DNA of 51,008 nt from Pelagibacteraceae bacterium GOM-A1 (lineage in GTDB: Bacteria > Pseudomonadota > Alphaproteobacteria > Pelagibacterales > Pelagibacteraceae): contig LHBX01000045.1 in NCBI GenBank assembly GCA_001704065.1, forward strand, positions 1 to 51,008, read 5' to 3'. A model generated the notes under the pieces. That model did not search any database and was not told the DNA's origin. It worked only from the letters and a program-made list of their open reading frames with translations. The translations under genes and the position numbers were made by a program. Positions 34,304 through 42,169 of the stretch are shown here, in pieces. Position 1 is the stretch's first letter; every line of letters begins with the position of its first letter.

Positions 34304-34810
34304 TTATTTGTTACAAACTCCAATTGAATTTGGTCCACATGTTTCACCATTGGTCCATATTGCTCCAATTAAATTTGCTCCATCAAAATTAGCATTAGTC
34401 ATATTCGATGAAGTAAAGTTAGCTTCCATTAGATTTGCATTTTGAAAATTTGCTTCAATTAATGTTGAGCCCATAAAATCAACTCTTGTCATATTGGCTC
34501 CTGTAAAATTAGCCTTTTCAAAATTTCCACCAACGAGAGTTGACTCATATAAATTAGCTCTAACAAATGTTGACTCTGGAAAAGTTCCAAATGATAAATT
34601 TGAATTCATCATAATACTTTTATCAAAATTAACTTGTATAAAACTTGCAAATGATAAATTTGAGTTAGGCAAATAGCTACCTTGTAAATCTTGTCCATCT
34701 GAAAATCTACAATTGGTATAATCTACACCATCAGTTAAAGGATCATCACATGCTGCTTGTGAAATAACTGGTATTAAAATCAAGAACAATAGTAAAATAA
34801 TTTTTTTCAT
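34304..34810 (-). CDS. Secreted pentapeptide-repeat protein
   Basis: A 168-aa protein with a signal peptide (residues 1-18, ending ISQA) followed by about 20 pentapeptide repeats of the A(N/D)LXX or ANFXX kind (for example ANFTGANMTRVDF, ANFQNANLMEANF), which fold as a right-handed quadrilateral helix. Cysteines at the start (AACDD, NCRF) and the end (ETCGPNSIGVC) could cap the helix with disulfides in the periplasm. The ATG follows the AzlD stop with no gap. Function unknown; a periplasmic binding or scaffold role is only a thought. Confidence 0.85.
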   Translation of the reverse strand: MKKIILLLFLILIPVISQAACDDPLTDGVDYTNCRFSDGQDLQGSYLPNSNLSFASFIQVNFDKSIMMNSNLSFGTFPESTFVRANLYESTLVGGNFEKANFTGANMTRVDFMGSTLIEANFQNANLMEANFTSSNMTNANFDGANLIGAIWTNGETCGPNSIGVCNK

Positions 34811-35137
34811 TTATATCGTAAAGTTACTTAATAAAAACATAATGATAGCAGAGAATAAAGTTGGGTAAACTAAATTATTTCTAGTTAATTTAAAAATTAT
34901 TATTGCAAAAAGTACAACAATAAATCTAGACAAATAATTACTGTCAGAAAGTGCACCTGCTGGAAATATTATCATTCTAGAAATTAAAGCAGCCAATGTC
35001 GAATAAGCTAAATAATTAAACCACCTATATATTTTAGTATTTTCATCTATTATTTCAGATGTAAAAGCTCCTAAAAACCTAGAGATATAAGTAGCTAAAG
35101 ATGTAATAACTATTATTAAAACAATATTAGCTGACAT
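34811..35137 (-). CDS. azlD: AzlD-type small subunit of amino-acid exporter
   Basis: A 108-aa membrane protein with about four helices. SANIVLIIVITSLATYISRFLGAF at the start and LAYSTLAALISRMIIFPAGAL match the AzlD family, which acts with AzlC in branched-chain amino-acid export. The ATG at 35137 is chosen over the in-frame TTG at 35149 because GGAGAG lies 5 bases before it. It overlaps the end of azlC by 11 bases, so coupling is likely. Confidence 0.85.
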   Translation of the reverse strand: MSANIVLIIVITSLATYISRFLGAFTSEIIDENTKIYRWFNYLAYSTLAALISRMIIFPAGALSDSNYLSRFIVVLFAIIIFKLTRNNLVYPTLFSAIIMFLLSNFTI

Positions 35138-35831
35138 TTTTCTCTCCAATTACAAAAGCAACAGTTCCAGCTACAAACCCACCAATCAAAACACACCAAT
35201 CAGGACTAATAAAATAAAATAAAGGTCCTAAGATAGCTCCTAAAATTATTGAAACATTTAATTGTATAGACTTCATCACTCCTATCATTGTGCATGTAAA
35301 ATAAATTGGATTAATTATAGCTAATCCAATCATCATTTCTCTATTTAAGAAATCAGCAGAGTAATAACCTAAGATAGTTGAAAAAATTGCTATCAACCAA
35401 GTTGCAGTTCCAATTCCTATCCAAAAATCGACTCTATATTTTTTTTCAATATCTTTATAATTATTTTTAAGAATTAACCACGAAGATACTGCAACAAAAT
35501 GACATGAAAGATAATACTTCCATCTTGGTTGACTTTGGTGCTTTAACAATGGCATTAAAGATACAGTCATCGGATACAATCTTGCATTAACTAACCAAAC
35601 TGCAAAAAATAAATTTAGTAACGAAACGCCAATCAAAATCGATTCTGCCATCACAAGTGAGCCAGGTAATGCATAAGTTAAAAAGGTAGAAAAAATACTT
35701 TCTTGAATTGTAAAACCTAAATTTTTTAATAAAGCACCAATTGCTAAAAAGCTTAAACCAAGAGCGATTGCAGGGCTATCGAATTCTTTTGCACAAAGAA
35801 TTCCTTTAAAAAAATATTTTGAATTAATCAT
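35127..35831 (-). CDS. azlC: AzlC-type amino-acid exporter large subunit
   Basis: A 234-aa inner-membrane protein with seven to eight helices. GLSFLAIGALLKNLGFTIQES, FLTYALPGSLVMAESILIG and LVNARLYPMTVSLMPLLK are AzlC landmarks. Its ATG overlaps the LivF stop by 4 bases (ATGA), joining an exporter to an importer operon. It may release excess branched-chain amino acids, or the pair may handle the same ligand in both directions. Confidence 0.87.
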   Translation of the reverse strand: MINSKYFFKGILCAKEFDSPAIALGLSFLAIGALLKNLGFTIQESIFSTFLTYALPGSLVMAESILIGVSLLNLFFAVWLVNARLYPMTVSLMPLLKHQSQPRWKYYLSCHFVAVSSWLILKNNYKDIEKKYRVDFWIGIGTATWLIAIFSTILGYYSADFLNREMMIGLAIINPIYFTCTMIGVMKSIQLNVSIILGAILGPLFYFISPDWCVLIGGFVAGTVAFVIGEKNVS

Positions 35832-36613
35832 CCGCCTAAGAATAGACGTCCAACATCATCATTTTTAAGCAAATCATCACCTCTTCCAGCTATTGCGGTT
35901 TGGCCAGATACTAATACATATCCAATATCAGAAAACTCTAAACCTTTTTTGGCGTTTTGCTCAACTAGAATAATTGTTTTTTTTTCATTTTTTTGTAAGT
36001 CTCCCAAAATTTCAAATACCATATCTATATATCTCGGCTCTAATCCAATAGAAGGTTCATCAACTAAAAGAACTGAAGGCTTCATTACTAAGGCTCTAGA
36101 TATTTCTAATAATCTTCTTTCACCACCTGATAAAACTTTTGCTGGTTGGTTTCTTCTGTTCCTTAATCTTTCATATTTATCTAAAATCTTTTCTGCCTCT
36201 TGATAAGATTCTTCTGTTTTATCTTTGATAAAACCACCCATTAACAAATTTTCTTCAACAGTCATATCTGGAAAAACTGAATTATCTTGCAGAATATAGG
36301 CTATGCCAACTGACTTTAATTTTTCAGCTGGGGTTAAATTTGTTATTTCTTTTCCATCAATTTCTATTTTACCTGAGAAAATATTTGTAAATCCATATAT
36401 TGAGTGAAGTATTGTTGATTTACCTGCTCCATTTGGACCAATTAAACATAATGATTGTGCTTTGCTTACAAATAAATCAAAATTATGTAAAATTTCCATT
36501 TTACCATATCCAGCATTTAAATTTTTTATTGTTAAATGAATATCTTCAGAAGATAATTTTTTTAGATCTTCTGCACCAGGTGCTTTTCCTAAAACTTCGT
36601 ATTGGTTAGACAT
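35828..36613 (-). CDS. LivF/UrtE-type ABC transporter ATPase (second system)
   Basis: A 261-aa ATPase with an N-terminal extension of about 30 residues before ITIKNLNAGY-like sequence (HLTIKNLNAGYGKMEIL). Walker A is GPNGAGKST, signature LSGGERRLLEISRAL, Walker B VLLVDEPSIGLEP and VEQNAKKGLEFSDIGYVLVSG. It ends the second HAAT operon before azlCD. Paired with the ATPase at 36613. Confidence 0.9.
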   Translation of the reverse strand: MSNQYEVLGKAPGAEDLKKLSSEDIHLTIKNLNAGYGKMEILHNFDLFVSKAQSLCLIGPNGAGKSTILHSIYGFTNIFSGKIEIDGKEITNLTPAEKLKSVGIAYILQDNSVFPDMTVEENLLMGGFIKDKTEESYQEAEKILDKYERLRNRRNQPAKVLSGGERRLLEISRALVMKPSVLLVDEPSIGLEPRYIDMVFEILGDLQKNEKKTIILVEQNAKKGLEFSDIGYVLVSGQTAIAGRGDDLLKNDDVGRLFLGG

Positions 36614-37353
36614 TATTGAGCCCCCAAATATGCATCAACTACTCTTTTATCATTTTTAATTTCTTCAGGAGTTCCATTTGCAAGCATTTTGCCATGAGCA
36701 AGACAAAATATGTCTTCAGCTAATTGCATAATTACTCTCATATTGTGCTCAATAACTAGCAATGTTATTCCAAAATCTTGATTAACTTTGATTAGTCTAT
36801 CAATAATTCCATTAATTAAAGTAGGATTAATACCTGCTGTTGGCTCATCTAATAATAGCATTTCTGGCTCATTCATTAGTGCCATTGCAAGTTCTAATAA
36901 CTTTTGTTGTCCAAAAGATAGGTCGCCTGCCCTGAGTTTTCTTTTTTGATACAATCCAACAAAATTAAGTAAGTTTTCTGCTTTTTCTGTGAGCTCTTTT
37001 GGGATTTTTGAGAAAATTTTAAACAAACTTTCATCACTACCTTTGTGACTGATAAGCATGTTATCTACACAATTTAATTTTCCATAAATTCTAGTTTGTT
37101 GAAATGTTCTCAATAATCCGAGTTTTGCAATTACTGGTACCGGTAATTCTGATACTTCTTTTCCATTAAACTTAATTGAACCATTGTCTATTGGATAGGT
37201 ACCAACTATTGAATTAAATAAAGTAGTTTTTCCTGATCCATTAGGTCCTATAAGTCCTACTATCTTTCCTTTTTCAACTGACATCGAAATATCAACATTA
37301 GCTTTAACACCACCAAATGATTTACTTACATTGTTGACTTCTAAGATGCTCAT
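36613..37353 (-). CDS. LivG/UrtD-type ABC transporter ATPase (second system)
   Basis: A 246-aa ATPase: Walker A GPNGSGKTT, signature LSFGQQKLLELAMALM (Phe in place of the usual first Gly), Walker B MLLLDEPTAGINP and VIEHNMRVIMQLAEDIFCLAHG. It overlaps the permease stop by 4 bases and the next ATPase by 1 base. The LSFGQ signature also occurs in LivG/UrtD proteins, so no loss of function is implied. Confidence 0.9.
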   Translation of the reverse strand: MSILEVNNVSKSFGGVKANVDISMSVEKGKIVGLIGPNGSGKTTLFNSIVGTYPIDNGSIKFNGKEVSELPVPVIAKLGLLRTFQQTRIYGKLNCVDNMLISHKGSDESLFKIFSKIPKELTEKAENLLNFVGLYQKRKLRAGDLSFGQQKLLELAMALMNEPEMLLLDEPTAGINPTLINGIIDRLIKVNQDFGITLLVIEHNMRVIMQLAEDIFCLAHGKMLANGTPEEIKNDKRVVDAYLGAQ

Positions 37354-38402
37354 TTTAATTCCACCTGTGCTTTTCGATCAGCTTCATCGACAACCTCACC
37401 AAATCTTTCTGGATATTTTTCTCTTAACCATCCCATTAATCCCTCTGGGAAATAAATTACTATCACTACGATTAAAACTCCTAATGCAACATACTGCCAA
37501 CCAAGGAAGAATGTCCAAAAACCTTCTTTAAAAAAGTGAAATAAAGTTGCACCAATAATTGGGCCCCATAAAGTTCCCTTACCCCCAAGGATTGCCATCA
37601 AAACCATGAACACTCCCATTTCTCTTCCATCAAATGCAACATCAGTTGAGTCGATATAACCAACTAGACCTCCCATTATTCCTCCAGCAAGACCACAAAA
37701 GAAAGCTGAAATCATCCATCCAGTTATTTTGTATTTCATAGTCTCAATTCCCATTGCTTCAGCTTTGTCTTCATTATCTCTGATTGCGTTCAGAATTAAT
37801 CTAAATCTTGTTGTATAAATTGCTCTAACAGCAATGAAAGTTAGAACGAGCGCACCAAAACTTAGAAAATAAAAAAATTCACCTCTTGCCTCAAGACCTC
37901 CAATATTTGGAAAAGGAGGAGTGGTAAAGCCCTGTCCAGCTCCAATAATTTCAATACCTCCAGAAATTTCTCCTGCCGCAACTCCTAAACCTAATGTACA
38001 AATCGCAAAATAATGACCTCTTAATCCTAAAATTGCATAACCAATTAATCCTGCAACTATTGTAGGAACAACAGCGGCAACTACTAGACCAGCTGCCATG
38101 CCTTGAAAGAATTGCGAAGGTGTATGAACGAAAGTTTTTTCACCACCGCTTTCTGTCCACTCAGCTAACGGAAAAAACATACCAACTTGAACGGATGCAC
38201 AAAGATACATTCCCAAGCCATAAAATAAAATATTTCCAAATGTATTATAGCCCATTTCACCACCTTGGATATTCCAAGTAGTTGCTAGAACAATCAATAC
38301 ACATAGAATCGATAATTGAACTTTAAAAGCCGGAAAAATAAATGGTGCAACTAAACCAAATACCAAAATTCCTATATACAAAATCCAACTATTTTTGTTC
38401 AT
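37350..38402 (-). CDS. LivM/UrtC-type ABC permease (second system)
   Basis: A 350-aa inner-membrane permease. Motifs are GGEMGYNTFGNILFYGLGMYL, LGLRGHYFAICTLGLGVAAGEI, NAIRDNEDKAEAMGIETMKYK (coupling loop) and GGKGTLWGPIIGATLFHFF. The C-terminus (LMGWLREKYPERFGEVVDEADR) is a cytoplasmic tail. Its start overlaps the end of the 60-aa ORF by 14 bases. Confidence 0.9.
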   Translation of the reverse strand: MNKNSWILYIGILVFGLVAPFIFPAFKVQLSILCVLIVLATTWNIQGGEMGYNTFGNILFYGLGMYLCASVQVGMFFPLAEWTESGGEKTFVHTPSQFFQGMAAGLVVAAVVPTIVAGLIGYAILGLRGHYFAICTLGLGVAAGEISGGIEIIGAGQGFTTPPFPNIGGLEARGEFFYFLSFGALVLTFIAVRAIYTTRFRLILNAIRDNEDKAEAMGIETMKYKITGWMISAFFCGLAGGIMGGLVGYIDSTDVAFDGREMGVFMVLMAILGGKGTLWGPIIGATLFHFFKEGFWTFFLGWQYVALGVLIVVIVIYFPEGLMGWLREKYPERFGEVVDEADRKAQVELK

Positions 38403-38571
38403 ATAAATTCTCTATTTTATCTCTAAAATCTTTATCAACTGTAAAATAATGTCCATTTTCTTCATGAAGACTAGATCCTGTTGAATGATATTCATCTAAA
38501 TGTTTTTTAAATTTTTCAATATCCACCTCTATCAATTTGCCATTATCGTCTTTAATTTTAGCTTTTCTCAC
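38389..38571 (-). CDS. 60-aa soluble protein of unknown function between LivH and LivM
   Basis: The GTG start at 38571 overlaps the LivH stop by 4 bases (GTGA) and its stop lies 14 bases inside the LivM gene, so it is embedded in the transporter operon. The protein is charged and soluble: MRKAKIKDDNGKLIEVDIEK, then FKKHLDEYHSTGSS, HEENGHYFTVDKDF and a Lys/Glu-rich end. It has no Cys, no membrane helix and no signal peptide. I recognise no family. A small cytoplasmic modulator of the permease or a ligand-linked helper is possible. Confidence 0.72.
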   Translation of the reverse strand: MRKAKIKDDNGKLIEVDIEKFKKHLDEYHSTGSSLHEENGHYFTVDKDFRDKIENLYEQK

Positions 38572-39461
38572 TTTAAATACTCTCTCTTTCTTGAAAGTTT
38601 AAATCTTCTGTAAACTAAAATTAAAACTAATAGTAAAAATACTGAACCAATTCTAAATTCAGTACCAAGAATGTAATCTGCAAATTCTTCAAATATTCCT
38701 AATCCCATACCTGACATAGCTACTCCAGGTAAATTTCCTAATCCTGCAACAATTACAATCATAAATGATCTTATAGTGTATGGTAATCCCATATAAGGAT
38801 GAATTGTAAAAGTTATTGAAATTAAAGCTCCAGCTACACCGCATAATGCAGCATTTATTCCAAATGTTGCTGCATAAACTTTTTCAGTATCAACACCTAA
38901 TATCTTTGCTGCTCTTGCATTTTGAGCTGTTGCTCTAATAGCGCGACCTAATTTTGATCTTTTCATATAAACTACTAAACAAATTGCAAAGACAATACTT
39001 ATAAAAGCAGAAAATATTTTAGAGTTTGGTAAAACAACATTATTATCAAATAACATTGTGGTTCCATATCCTGAGTTAGCCAATACAACATCTGCACCAA
39101 ATGCAAAGTTCATTAATTGCATGAACAGAATACTAATTCCAAAGGTTGCTAATATCGATATGAAGAGATCTCTATCAACAACTTTATTTATAACTAATTT
39201 GTAAATTGCAATACCAACAAAATACATAATAATGGGAGAAACAATCACTCCCCAAGCTGGATGAATGCCGTAGAGATACATAAAGTATGCAATGTATCCT
39301 CCTAAGATTACAAGGTCTCCCTGTGCAATGTTTATTATATTCATGACACCCCATTGCAGTGCCATTCCATAAGCAATTAACGCAAATAATATTCCAAGTA
39401 GAAGTCCATCAAGACATGCTTGAATGGTTATCATTGGATATTGGAAGACTAAAAAATCCAT
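38568..39461 (-). CDS. LivH/UrtB-type ABC permease (second system)
   Basis: A 297-aa inner-membrane permease with about eight helices. MNIINIAQGDLVILGGYIAYF, IRATAQNARAAKILGVDTEKVY (coupling loop) and VIVAGLGNLPGVAMSGMGLGIFEEF identify the LivH family. It is the first permease gene after the binding-protein gene, from which it is separated by a strong terminator-like hairpin. Confidence 0.9.
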   Translation of the reverse strand: MDFLVFQYPMITIQACLDGLLLGILFALIAYGMALQWGVMNIINIAQGDLVILGGYIAYFMYLYGIHPAWGVIVSPIIMYFVGIAIYKLVINKVVDRDLFISILATFGISILFMQLMNFAFGADVVLANSGYGTTMLFDNNVVLPNSKIFSAFISIVFAICLVVYMKRSKLGRAIRATAQNARAAKILGVDTEKVYAATFGINAALCGVAGALISITFTIHPYMGLPYTIRSFMIVIVAGLGNLPGVAMSGMGLGIFEEFADYILGTEFRIGSVFLLLVLILVYRRFKLSRKREYLK

Positions 39462-39479
39462 AGTTTAATTTTGATTTCT

Positions 39480-39511
39480 ATAAAAAAAAGCCCCCTATTT
39501 CTAGGGGGCTT
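39480..39511 (-). terminator. Intra-operon terminator/attenuator after the binding-protein gene
   Basis: On the minus strand a perfect 10-bp GC-rich stem AAGCCCCCTA/TAGGGGGCTT (39511-39502 and 39497-39488) with a 4-base loop is followed by a T run (39487-39482). It lies between the binding-protein stop (39524) and the LivH start (39461). Partial read-through would give much binding protein and little permease. Confidence 0.85.
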
Positions 39512-39523
39512 AATTATTTTTTT

Positions 39524-40762
39524 TTATCTTTCAGACCACTTTGGTACTGGGTGTATTAACTCAGCTGAAGCCCATTTTAATGGAGCAACAACTTTATTTT
39601 CACACTTACCAGCATCATCACACATTACTTGGAAAAGTACCATTGGTTTATCAACATTTTGACCACCAGGTGCAAATTTAATATTTCCATAGAATGTTTG
39701 CATGTTAGTTGCAGCAAGAGCATCTCTTACTTTTTTCTGATCAAAAGTATTTGCTCTTTCAAAAGCATCTTTAAATACTAACAGCGCAGCTGAAGACTCT
39801 GCAGATTGATATGGTGGATCATAGCCAAATTCTTTTTCAAAATCTGCCGCATATGTCATACCATCTTTAAAGAAGTCGTCTTTGTAAGTTAATGTTTTAT
39901 GCCATTGAGAAGCACATAATGCATATTGAGAATTTTTACCATGTTGCTTTGATAATTTTGCAGCATCACAGTGTGTCATTGCCAACATCGGAACATCAAC
40001 TTTCATTTCTGAAATTTGTCTTATTGCTGTTAAAGCTCCTTTTGTATGACCTGAAACAACCAATACATCTGGCTTCATTTGTTTTACTTTAACTAAAGTA
40101 GCAGCCATATCATTAAGCTCTTTTGGAAGTTTGTCGTCGATTATAATTTCAGATCCAGTTTCTTTAGCAGCATCTAAAATACCTAATCTTACGTCTTGTG
40201 AGAATGCATCTTGCTCAAAAGCTTGTGCAATTCTTACACCTTTACCACCATTTAATTCAACAGCTGTTCTTATTGCTACGTCAAGATATAAGTTTGCTGG
40301 TGCTAATACTGCAAATAGATATTTGTAACCTTTTGTAAACAAAGATCTAGAAGCACCGTTAGCCTCAACCATTGGAACACCGTATTTTTCTGTTACTGGT
40401 GCAATCGCTTTTGTCAAACCTGAACTGTAAGGCCCAAGCATGAACTCTACTTTATCTTGTGAGATTAATCTTTCTGCAAGCTGAGCTGCTCTTTTTGGGT
40501 TTGACTCATCATCGTAATAAATAATATCAAACTTATAAGTTTTTCCCCCAACTTTTACTCCACCCATGCTGTTAATTCTATCAACAGCCATGTTGTAGCC
40601 GTTTTGAGTATGAACACCATTAGATGAGTATTTTCCAGTTAAAGAGATTGCAGCACCTAAAATAATTTTATCTCCAACTACTTTTGCAAACGATACAACT
40701 GAAGTTGAAAATAATAATGCTATTGCAGAAACAAATGTAATTAAAATGTTCTTTATTTTCAT
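39524..40762 (-). CDS. HAAT-family (LivK/UrtA-like) binding protein, second system
   Basis: A 412-aa periplasmic type I binding protein. Signal peptide residues 1-26 end VVSFA. IILGAAISLTGKYSSNG, QNGYNMAVDRINSMGGV, YYDDESNPKRAAQLAERLI, FMLGPYSSGLTKAIAPV and MKPDVLVVSGHTKGALTAIRQI are the family landmarks. Four cysteines in the C-terminal half (THCDAAK, YALCAS, VMCDDAGKCEN) may form disulfides. It opens the second transport operon. Ligand unknown; amide, urea-like or amino-acid ligands all occur in this family. Confidence 0.9.
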   Translation of the reverse strand: MKIKNILITFVSAIALLFSTSVVSFAKVVGDKIILGAAISLTGKYSSNGVHTQNGYNMAVDRINSMGGVKVGGKTYKFDIIYYDDESNPKRAAQLAERLISQDKVEFMLGPYSSGLTKAIAPVTEKYGVPMVEANGASRSLFTKGYKYLFAVLAPANLYLDVAIRTAVELNGGKGVRIAQAFEQDAFSQDVRLGILDAAKETGSEIIIDDKLPKELNDMAATLVKVKQMKPDVLVVSGHTKGALTAIRQISEMKVDVPMLAMTHCDAAKLSKQHGKNSQYALCASQWHKTLTYKDDFFKDGMTYAADFEKEFGYDPPYQSAESSAALLVFKDAFERANTFDQKKVRDALAATNMQTFYGNIKFAPGGQNVDKPMVLFQVMCDDAGKCENKVVAPLKWASAELIHPVPKWSER

Positions 40763-40846
40763 TTATTCCCCTTTAATTAATTAATAAAGTTTAAATTAAT
40801 AACAAAAATTATTTAATTGCAAGTGGGAGTAGTAGCGCAATATACC

Positions 40847-41461
40847 TTAGTATTGTTGGGTAAATGCAATAATTATTGCAATCAAAATAATTACACAAGC
40901 AGAAATTGTATTTATAATTTTAGGATTGGCTTTTATCCAAACAATTAACTTATTAGCTAGAACTGCATAACCAACCAAAGATAGAAAATCTAATACGACA
41001 TAAGTCGTAATTAAAATAATAAACTGAATAATATAATTAGAATTAAAATCAATAAATTGTGGAAATATAAATGGAAAGAACATCCATGCTTTAGGACTTG
41101 TCCCTGCTACTAAAAATCCATCTTTGTAAAACGAAAAAAAACTTTTATCGGAAATATCTTTTGTATTTATATCCTTAGGTCTCGATTTATAAATATCATA
41201 TGCAAGATATGTTAAATAAGCGATACCCAACCATTTTAATGTATTTAATATTGTTGGATTGTCTGACAAAAAAGATCCGATTACAAAAATTACTAAAGTT
41301 GCCTGAAATATATTTGCAGTTACATCTCCTAATGCAGTCCAAACACACTTTTGAACTCCATAATTCATTGAGTAAGAAATAATTACAATTCTAGGTGTTC
41401 CAGGAGTTATGAACATAAAAATGATAATCTGTAAAAAAAGGATAAAATCTAAGGGAAGCAT
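40847..41461 (-). CDS. LysE/RhtB-family amino-acid exporter
   Basis: A 204-aa inner-membrane protein with about six helices. The N-terminal FLQIIIFMFITPGTPRIVIIS matches the conserved TPGPNxxxV region, with Thr-Pro-Arg where Pro-Asn is common, and WLGIAYLTYLAYDIYKSRP closes the first half. Such proteins export amino acids or homoserine lactones. It lies 84 bases upstream of the binding-protein gene and has a hairpin at its 5' end. Ligand unknown. Confidence 0.85.
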   Translation of the reverse strand: MLPLDFILFLQIIIFMFITPGTPRIVIISYSMNYGVQKCVWTALGDVTANIFQATLVIFVIGSFLSDNPTILNTLKWLGIAYLTYLAYDIYKSRPKDINTKDISDKSFFSFYKDGFLVAGTSPKAWMFFPFIFPQFIDFNSNYIIQFIILITTYVVLDFLSLVGYAVLANKLIVWIKANPKIINTISACVIILIAIIIAFTQQY

Positions 41462-41467
41462 TTTAAG

Positions 41468-41514
41468 GATAGTCCTAAAAAACCGGGAGCTAAAGATGGC
41501 TAGATAGGACTATC
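41468..41514 (-). promoter_or_regulatory. Inverted repeat in the LysE leader, next to its start codon
   Basis: Two perfect 10-base arms, GATAGTCCTA (41468-41477) and TAGGACTATC (41505-41514), flank a 27-base loop. On the minus strand the 3' arm ends 6 bases before the LysE ATG, so the stem would cover the ribosome-binding region. This could be a translational switch, an operator, or a transcript-end hairpin for another product. I do not recognise a known riboswitch class. Confidence 0.5.
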
Positions 41515-41581
41515 TAAAGATGATAATATCATAGACTTAAGTATTTGCATTAAAATAATATTAGCAATTTGTTGAATTTTG

Positions 41582-41878
41582 ATGAAAAAGAGTCACAGAC
41601 CTACAACCAGAGTTAAAAATCCAGAGCCATCTCTTGATAGTCCAGATTGGGTCATCTGGGCAGCTTGGGCAGATAGAATTACTTTTGAGGAAATTGAAAA
41701 AAAAACTGGAAAGACTGAAGGTGAAGTCATTAAAATTATGAGGAGATCGTTGAAACCTTCTTCATTTAGATTATGGAGAAAAAGAGCTAGCTCACAAAGT
41801 ATAAAACATAGAAAAAAATTTGAATATTCAAGAAAGCAGATTAAGTCAAAAATCAATAAAAATGATTACTTACTATAG
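41582..41878 (+). CDS. DUF2805/TIGR03643-family protein
   Basis: A 98-aa basic protein. DWVIWAAWADRITFEEIEKKTGKTEGEV then MRRSLKPSSFRLWRKRASS is the conserved core of the TIGR03643 family, a helix-turn-helix-like small protein of unknown role common in marine bacteria. The tail is Lys/Arg-rich. The ATG at 41582 directly follows an in-frame TTG; ATG is preferred. It precedes a glutaredoxin gene by 32 bases. DNA or RNA binding is plausible from its charge, not shown. Confidence 0.85.
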   Translation: MKKSHRPTTRVKNPEPSLDSPDWVIWAAWADRITFEEIEKKTGKTEGEVIKIMRRSLKPSSFRLWRKRASSQSIKHRKKFEYSRKQIKSKINKNDYLL

Positions 41879-41910
41879 TAATTTGTGAAACATAACTTAT
41901 ATATACTTTA

Positions 41911-42165
41911 ATGAAAAATATAACTGTTTACTCTGGTCCAATGTGTAACTTTTGCGATGCAGCAAAAAGATTATTAACAAGAAATAACCTTAATTATAAC
42001 GAAATAGACATATCAACAAAAGAGGATCTAAGAGACGAAATGACAAAAAGAGCAAATGGAAGAAGAACCATTCCTCAAATCTTTTTTGATGACTATCACG
42101 TTGGAGGCTATCAGGAATTAAGAGAATTAGAGAAAACTGGAAAACTTTTAAGTTCTTTAGAATAA
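41911..42165 (+). CDS. grxC: Glutaredoxin (GrxC type)
   Basis: An 84-aa dithiol glutaredoxin. The active site CNFC (residues 12-15) is in YSGPMCNFCDAAKRLL, TIPQIFFDD carries the cis-Pro and HVGGYQELRELEKTGKL binds glutathione. CNFC differs from the usual CPYC by lacking Pro. It ends 4 bases from the stop of the convergent secreted-protein gene. Confidence 0.93.
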   Translation: MKNITVYSGPMCNFCDAAKRLLTRNNLNYNEIDISTKEDLRDEMTKRANGRRTIPQIFFDDYHVGGYQELRELEKTGKLLSSLE

Positions 42166-42169
42166 TTTG

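Noticed and set aside
39524..40762. Naming the second HAAT system a urea transporter (UrtABCDE)
   Set aside because: No urease genes are nearby and the binding-protein motifs do not settle the ligand; exporter neighbours point to amino acids equally well.
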